From Deltaproteobacteria bacterium (GTDB lineage Bacteria; Desulfobacterota; DSM-4660; Desulfatiglandales; Desulfatiglandaceae): a DNA stretch of 56,328 nt. The notes beneath the pieces were generated by a model, which worked only from the letters and a program-made list of their open reading frames with translations, did no database searches and was not told the origin of the DNA. Shown piece after piece: positions 52,174 to 56,328 of the stretch. The first letter of the stretch is position 1. Each line of letters opens with the position of its first letter. The translations under genes were made by a program, and so were the position numbers. The DNA lies in the NCBI GenBank assembly GCA_019308785.1, contig JAFDHL010000002.1, forward strand, positions 1 through 56,328, given 5' to 3'.

Positions 52174-53004
52174 GTGGTCACGTATTCCATTACCCCTGCT
52201 GCGGGGGTAAACGGGGAGACCTATATCAAAACCAGGATATCTGAAGTGAATCCGAAGAGTCTACTTTTCGAAAAAAAAGATGGGGTGGCAGTCATTACGC
52301 TGAATCGCCCCGAGAAATTGAACGCACTGAACCACAGGATGCGCCTGGAATTCCTTGATCTGCTGGATGCACTGGCGGCGGATGATGAGGTGCGTGTTAT
52401 CGTTGTCACTGGTGCGGGCAGAGCGTTCTGTGCTGGTGCAGATATTGGTGAATTCGGAAAAGAGGATGAAGAATCGAGTCAGGACCACCTCATAGCAATT
52501 GATACTGTTAGGAAAATCTATGAGCATGAAAAACCGATCATTGGGGCGATCAACGGTGCTGCGGCCGGAGACGGCGCCCAATGGATGCTTGCGTTCGATC
52601 TAAATGTTGCCTCGGAAAACGCAAAATTGGCATGGCCTGCCACTCGCCTGGGACTTGCTTGACCGTACGGCATTATCAGGCTTCCGGTGGAAGTCGGTCG
52701 CTTCAGAGCAAAGGAACTCCTCATGACCAACAGATCCCTCAGTGCCCAAGAGGCGCATGAATGGGGTCTGGTCGCCAGGGTGGTCCCCGAAGGGAAAGTG
52801 ATGGAAGCGGCTCTGGCGCTTGCTGGGGAAATAAAAGACATGCCACCCCTGTCCATCAAGGCGGTCAAGGAGGCCGTCAACAGAGGTATGGACGGGTATG
52901 AGTATGCATGCCGGGTCTTCGAGAATTTGATGCAGACTGAAGATGCCAGGGAAGGTGCACAGGCCTTTCTTGAAAAAAGAAAGCCCCATTTCAAAGGGAG
53001 ATAA
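52174..53004 (+). pseudogene. Crotonase-family gene interrupted by an in-frame TGA
   Basis: Both halves are in the same reading frame, separated only by TGA at 52660-52662. The first half has KDGVAVITLNRPEKLNALNH and FCAGADIGEF. The second continues PYGIIRLPVEVGRFRAKELL and ends AFLEKRKPHFKGR, so the complete product would be about 276 residues, the family length. Catalytic Glu positions are changed: GDGAQWMLAFD (Gln) and AWPATRLGLA (Ala). Either a nonsense mutation killed the gene or TGA is read as selenocysteine; a small hairpin CTTCC-GGT-GGAAG lies 18 nt downstream (52681-52693). The start is uncertain. Confidence 0.75.
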
Positions 53005-53169
53005 ACGCACCTTTCGCAGGCAAACCCTGAAACAATAGGTCCTTCCCGGCGCGTCCTTCTTTTATCATTACCGCAGGCAAATACGACAAGGGTCTTTTTT
53101 CTGCCCAGAATTGAATTCGGCCAAAAAAGTCGGCTCCCGAACAACCAAATGGAAATAGGATAGAATCAT

Positions 53170-54234
53170 ATGAACGAGACGATGAAGGCGTTTGTGCACA
53201 CAGTTCCCGGGCAAGTGGGATTCACAGAGAAATCTGTACCTGACAATCCGGGGACCAATGGTGCAATCATTAAAACGAGGACTGCGCTGCTTTGTACATC
53301 AGATATCCACGCGGTTGATAGGAAGGTCGAGGCTTTGAGGAATACAACCCTGGGGCATGAAGCGGTTGGAATTGTCCATAAGCTGGGCAGCCAGGTCAAA
53401 GGTCTGAAGGAAGGGGATCGCGTGGCGGTGAGCGCCACGACCCCTTGCTTTCGCTGTGAGAATTGTCTTCGCGGTTTCCCGTCTCAATGTCAGCGCATGC
53501 TCGGCGGCGTAAAGTTCGGAAACAGCAAGGACGGGGTTTTAGCCGAATACTTTCATGTCAACGATGCCGAGGCCAACCTTGTACCCATTCAAGCGACCAT
53601 TCCGGATGAGGCGGCAGTTTATGCCACAGACATGATGCCTACAGGTATCATGGGTGCATCAAATGCCGGTATACCAGCAGGGGGAACCGTTGCAGTCTTT
53701 GCTCAAGGGCCCGTAGGACTCATGGCCACTGCCGGTGCCCGTTTACTGGGCGCGGGACTCGTTATTGCAGTTGAAAGCATTCCAAAAAGGAAAGCACTTT
53801 CAAAACAGTTCGGCGCAGATAGGGTCGTGGATTTCATAGAGGTTGACCCCGTAAAAGAGATTCTTAGGCTTACGGAAGGAAAGGGCGTTGATTCCGCCAT
53901 CGAGTCGCTGGGCGCCCAAAACACTTTTGAGGCCTGCGTGAAAGTGACCCGTCCGGGGGGGACCGTCTCGGTGATCGGGTACTTTACAAAGGGGGAATAT
54001 ATTGGGATCCCGCGAGCCGAATGGGGTTTTGGTATGGGAGAGAAGACCATCAGGACCGGGCTCTGTCCTGGCGGCAAAGAGCTGATGCGCCGTATGCTTA
54101 GGCTTCTTGAAACAGGCCGAGTGGATCCGTCACCGCTCACAACTCATGTGTTCGAATTCAGTGAGCTGGATCGGGCCTTCCGAATGATGAAGACAAAGGC
54201 CGATGACATCATAAAGCCCCTCATAAGATTCTAG
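53170..54234 (+). CDS. Zinc-dependent alcohol dehydrogenase
   Basis: The 354-residue medium-chain dehydrogenase resembles the NADP-linked secondary alcohol (isopropanol) dehydrogenases. The catalytic zinc ligand Cys is in LLCTSDIHA, His-Glu in TLGHEAVGI and Asp in DMMPTGIMG. The structural-zinc cysteines are kept as CFRCENCLRGFPSQC. The cofactor fold starts at VAVFAQGPVGLMAT. It could oxidise a secondary hydroxyl group on the substrate or an alcohol entering the pathway. It is the last plus-strand gene of the block and converges with the minus-strand thiolase. Confidence 0.92.
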   Translation: MNETMKAFVHTVPGQVGFTEKSVPDNPGTNGAIIKTRTALLCTSDIHAVDRKVEALRNTTLGHEAVGIVHKLGSQVKGLKEGDRVAVSATTPCFRCENCLRGFPSQCQRMLGGVKFGNSKDGVLAEYFHVNDAEANLVPIQATIPDEAAVYATDMMPTGIMGASNAGIPAGGTVAVFAQGPVGLMATAGARLLGAGLVIAVESIPKRKALSKQFGADRVVDFIEVDPVKEILRLTEGKGVDSAIESLGAQNTFEACVKVTRPGGTVSVIGYFTKGEYIGIPRAEWGFGMGEKTIRTGLCPGGKELMRRMLRLLETGRVDPSPLTTHVFEFSELDRAFRMMKTKADDIIKPLIRF

Positions 54235-54318
54235 TCGGATCATTTGGCGAAGCGCCCCGGGCGGTGTTTATCGCGGACCGGTACTTTTATGAAGAAATCA
54301 TCCGACAAAAGTTCGCGA

Positions 54319-55530
54319 CTACTCTGCCTCAACAACCGCCGCATCACCCTGGGCAAGTCCCCCGCAAATGGCACAGACGCCGTACCGCCCCCCGATGCGT
54401 CTGAGTTCGTAAATCAGTGTGGTCAGGATCCGCCCGCCGCTTGCTCCCACGGGATGACCTATGGCAACAGCCCCTCCGTTCACATTCGTCTTTTCTCGAA
54501 GCTCACGAATTTTTTTAGGACTCCCGTCGGCGAGGATTTTGGTGGCAACGAGGGGCATGGCTGCAAAGGCCTCATTGATTTCAATCCGGTCCATGTCATC
54601 AAGGGTGAGATCGGCCTTCCCCAGTGCCTTTCTTATGGCCGGAGCCGGTGCGGCAGCAATGTAACGGGGCTCCAGGGCGACGCTCGCAATGGATACGATC
54701 CTGGCTAGAGGTGGGATGCCCAGTTCCTGGGCGTTTTTCCTTCGCATGAGAAGGAGTGCCGAGGCCCCCGCATCCAGTCCCGGGGCGTTGCCTCCACTTA
54801 CAGTGGGACTCCCGTAAACGGTCTTGAGCCTTGATAAGGCCTCCATTGTCGTATTGGGCTTAGGGAATTCGTCTTCGTCAAAGACCACCGGATCACCCTT
54901 CGACTGAGGAACGTCAAGCGGTATGATTTCATCTTTGAATTTTCCCTGCGATTTGGCTTCCTGGTAGCGCATCTGGCTACGACAGGCCCATTGATCCTGT
55001 TCCTCACGGCTTACGCCGTACTCCAGGGCAACCTCGCCGGCATCAAGGGCCAGGTGATTAAAACCGGTATACGTGATGGGAAAAAGATGGTCCTTGATTT
55101 TGGGTTGTTCCAGCCCTGAGGCCCAGCGCACGTTGTTTAGCACAAAGGGGGTATTGCTCATATTTTCTGTGCCCACCGCCATGGCGATATCTGCTTCCCT
55201 AAGGAGAATGTCCTTGTAGCACAGGTGGACGGCGGTGAGGGAAGAGCAACAGGCCCGGTCAACGGTCAGGGAAAGGATTTCCGGCGGAAATCCGGCCCGG
55301 AGCATAGCCTGCCTGCCGTTGACATTGCTTTCGATGGCAGCCTCGGACTGGATGCACATCCCGTAATAGATGATTTCGACCATGGTTTTGTCAAGTTCGA
55401 CCCGATCCAACACGCCGTTCATCACCTGCACGGCAATATCCATACTGTGCATGTGTCGTAACGCCCCACCGAAGCGGCTGAAGGCCGAACGAACAGCAGA
55501 TACAAACACAACATCGTCATCATGTTTCAT
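54319..55530 (-). CDS. Thiolase C (acetyl-CoA acyltransferase)
   Basis: From ATG at 55530 the protein has 403 residues. The frame extends to 55671, but the extra 47 residues (LKKPLSQLERSSPGRKG) are not thiolase-like. Motifs: VFVSAVRSAFSRFGG, LTVDRACCSSLTAVHLC with the nucleophilic Cys, NVNGGAVAIGHPVGASGGRI and CAICGGLAQGDAAVV. Its closest relative in the window is thiolase B. It lies alone on the minus strand at the right edge of the block, before the inverted repeat and right direct repeat. Confidence 0.93.
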   Translation of the reverse strand: MKHDDDVVFVSAVRSAFSRFGGALRHMHSMDIAVQVMNGVLDRVELDKTMVEIIYYGMCIQSEAAIESNVNGRQAMLRAGFPPEILSLTVDRACCSSLTAVHLCYKDILLREADIAMAVGTENMSNTPFVLNNVRWASGLEQPKIKDHLFPITYTGFNHLALDAGEVALEYGVSREEQDQWACRSQMRYQEAKSQGKFKDEIIPLDVPQSKGDPVVFDEDEFPKPNTTMEALSRLKTVYGSPTVSGGNAPGLDAGASALLLMRRKNAQELGIPPLARIVSIASVALEPRYIAAAPAPAIRKALGKADLTLDDMDRIEINEAFAAMPLVATKILADGSPKKIRELREKTNVNGGAVAIGHPVGASGGRILTTLIYELRRIGGRYGVCAICGGLAQGDAAVVEAE

Positions 55531-55679
55531 GGAAAAGCATCTCTTTCCGAGGGTTCGCAGTGCGAAGTGATAAGCATAACCTTGCCCCGTCCCTGTGATC
55601 TTGAAGCATGCGCCTTTTCGCCCCGGAGATGATCTTTCAAGTTGACTCAAGGGCTTTTTTAAGTATAGCACATTAGGGG

Positions 55680-55736
55680 GTCAAATTTTCGGTTGACTTA
55701 TCTCGCCTATAAAAATAAGTCAACCGAAGATTTGAC
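55680..55736. repeat. Inverted repeat with 22-bp arms
   Basis: Arms 55680-55701 and 55715-55736 match with one mismatch across a 13-nt loop. The left arm contains TTTTCGGTTGACTTAT. It could terminate transcripts on either strand, since T- and A-rich bases flank it, or be the end of a former mobile element. It lies between thiolase C and the right copy of the 77-bp direct repeat. Confidence 0.7.
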
Positions 55737-55858
55737 ACTCGCACCGCATCCATTTTACATACGTTTTCTACGTCAGAATTGCGTAGTGATGATACCGTAC
55801 TACTTCCCGCACCTGATCCAATATTTTCCACGATTTTGGACGAAATTTTTGCTTTGAA

Positions 55859-55935
55859 TCTTTAACATTTTCGGGGAGTTAGGCTCAACGACTAATTCCC
55901 CGTTTTTCTTTTGTAAACAGTTTCTGCACCAATGT
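55859..55935. repeat. Right copy of the 77-bp direct repeat (pairs with 19965-20041)
   Basis: It is identical to 19965-20041 over all 77 bases, including the terminator hairpin and its TTTTTCTTTT tail. The bases before it (GCTTTGAA) and after it (TCCTA) differ from those at the left copy. No tRNA remnant precedes it. The stretch 55737-55858 between inverted repeat and this copy holds no gene. Confidence 0.95.
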
Positions 55936-56044
55936 TCCTATGTCTTCTAAAAGCAATTACGGCATACCAGCATTCAATCAACAATGATATAGGCTGATAA
56001 AATTCGAGAAGACCTTCAAGAGCAGGTCAAAAGATTTTGGAATT

Positions 56045-56098
56045 GAAAAAGGAGGGAATGATGGTATCCAACCATATTTGTTTATCATTCACTCCCTC
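56045..56098 (-). terminator. Terminator of the lipoprotein gene
   Basis: Read on the minus strand, GAGGGAGTGAATGAT at the very end of the coding region pairs with ATCATTCCCTCC and is followed by TTTTTCAATT. The stop codon lies inside the left arm. Confidence 0.75.
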
Positions 56099-56289
56099 AT
56101 CCCATCGCGAATAACAAAAGGATTCCCCATCAAACCGGTATCCCGTTCATTTTCAAGGGCGTATTGTCTACAAATAGACTTCTCTCTTTCAAAATCTGCT
56201 GGGCCTTTGGTCGAATGGTACATTGGTCCTCCGCAGCCTGAAAAGATTAATATGAAGCATACTGAAAAAAACATGATTACTCTCTTCAT
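56089..56289 (-). CDS. Small lipoprotein of unknown function
   Basis: The 66-residue protein has a lipoprotein signal peptide: basic start MKRVIMFF, hydrophobic core and lipobox LIFSGC with the acylated Cys near residue 19. The mature part is about 48 residues and charged (GPADFEREKSICRQYALENERDTG), probably helical, anchored in a membrane facing the periplasm. The start is firm: GGGAGG with GAAAGGAA sits just upstream on the minus strand. A terminator overlaps its end. The family is not recognised, although short lipoproteins of this pattern are common in deltaproteobacteria. Confidence 0.8.
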   Translation of the reverse strand: MKRVIMFFSVCFILIFSGCGGPMYHSTKGPADFEREKSICRQYALENERDTGLMGNPFVIRDGMRE

Positions 56290-56328
56290 TTCCTTTCACC
56301 TCCCTTCTTTAGACCAGCTTTAGAACAG

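Noticed and set aside
20042-55858. Integrative element with its own integrase
   Set aside because: No integrase, excisionase, replication or conjugation gene is present between the direct repeats; only the repeats themselves suggest an island.
1-56328. CRISPR array or rRNA genes
   Set aside because: No regularly spaced direct repeats with unique spacers and no rRNA-like sequence were seen anywhere in the window.

Overview
The window looks like a chromosomal segment of a Gram-negative, probably anaerobic Desulfobacterota (former Deltaproteobacteria) bacterium. This is inferred from three things: the lipopolysaccharide block kdsA-kdsC-lptC-lptA-lptB followed by rpoN, hpf and PTS IIA genes; a DUF39 homocysteine-biosynthesis protein; and a very large CoA-thioester catabolic locus with cobalamin-dependent mutases. 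No taxonomic search could be run.

Layout. (1) 1-900: tRNA-Cys with its terminator and an HU/IHF-type gene. (2) 898-4885: an integron gene-cassette array without an integrase (a CALIN). Five one-gene cassettes (membrane protein, DUF2971, small membrane-tail protein, FRG domain, Sel1 repeat) are separated by attC sites, and the first and last bases of each cassette are complementary, as expected. One attC is split by a 116-bp remnant of a group II intron; removing it restores a perfect R' box. (3) 5199-6690: two overlapping genes that look like a Panacea/SocA-type antitoxin with a MazF/PemK-like partner. (4) 7213-9652: an alpha/beta hydrolase, a small unknown gene and a DUF39 protein, then a 138-bp MITE-like element with an apparent 8-bp target duplication. 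(5) 10050-19949: housekeeping genes for Kdo synthesis, LPS export, sigma-54, ribosome hibernation, PTS regulation (ptsN is frameshifted), RimI, GAPDH, TIM, SecG and tRNA-Leu(GAG).

(6) 20042-55858: about 36 kb of acyl-CoA catabolism lying between two identical 77-bp direct repeats, the left one just after tRNA-Leu. It holds a MaoC hydratase, a SnoaL-like protein and a fused double TetR regulator on the minus strand. A long plus-strand series follows: B12 mutase 1 (two subunits); a DUF35/thiolase-like/thiolase-like/DUF35 block; an acyl-CoA dehydrogenase and an SDR; a complete HAAT (Liv-type) ABC transporter with a long-chain-type acyl-CoA ligase inside it; a beta-keto acid cleavage enzyme; a crotonase; a second ligase; a thiolase; B12 mutase 2 (two subunits) with its MeaB chaperone; two more acyl-CoA dehydrogenases; a thiolase; a crotonase; a 3-hydroxyacyl-CoA dehydrogenase; a crotonase interrupted by an in-frame TGA; and a zinc alcohol dehydrogenase. 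A minus-strand thiolase closes the block.

Together these genes suggest uptake, CoA activation, carbon-skeleton rearrangement, retro-aldol or thiolytic cleavage and beta-oxidation of a branched or otherwise blocked carboxylic acid. Both mutases have Ala where characterised methylmalonyl-CoA mutase has Arg and isobutyryl-CoA mutase has Gln, and both SCP-x-like thiolases lack the nucleophilic Cys. The substrate is therefore probably not one of the textbook ones. (7) 55936-56328: a short lipoprotein gene on the minus strand.
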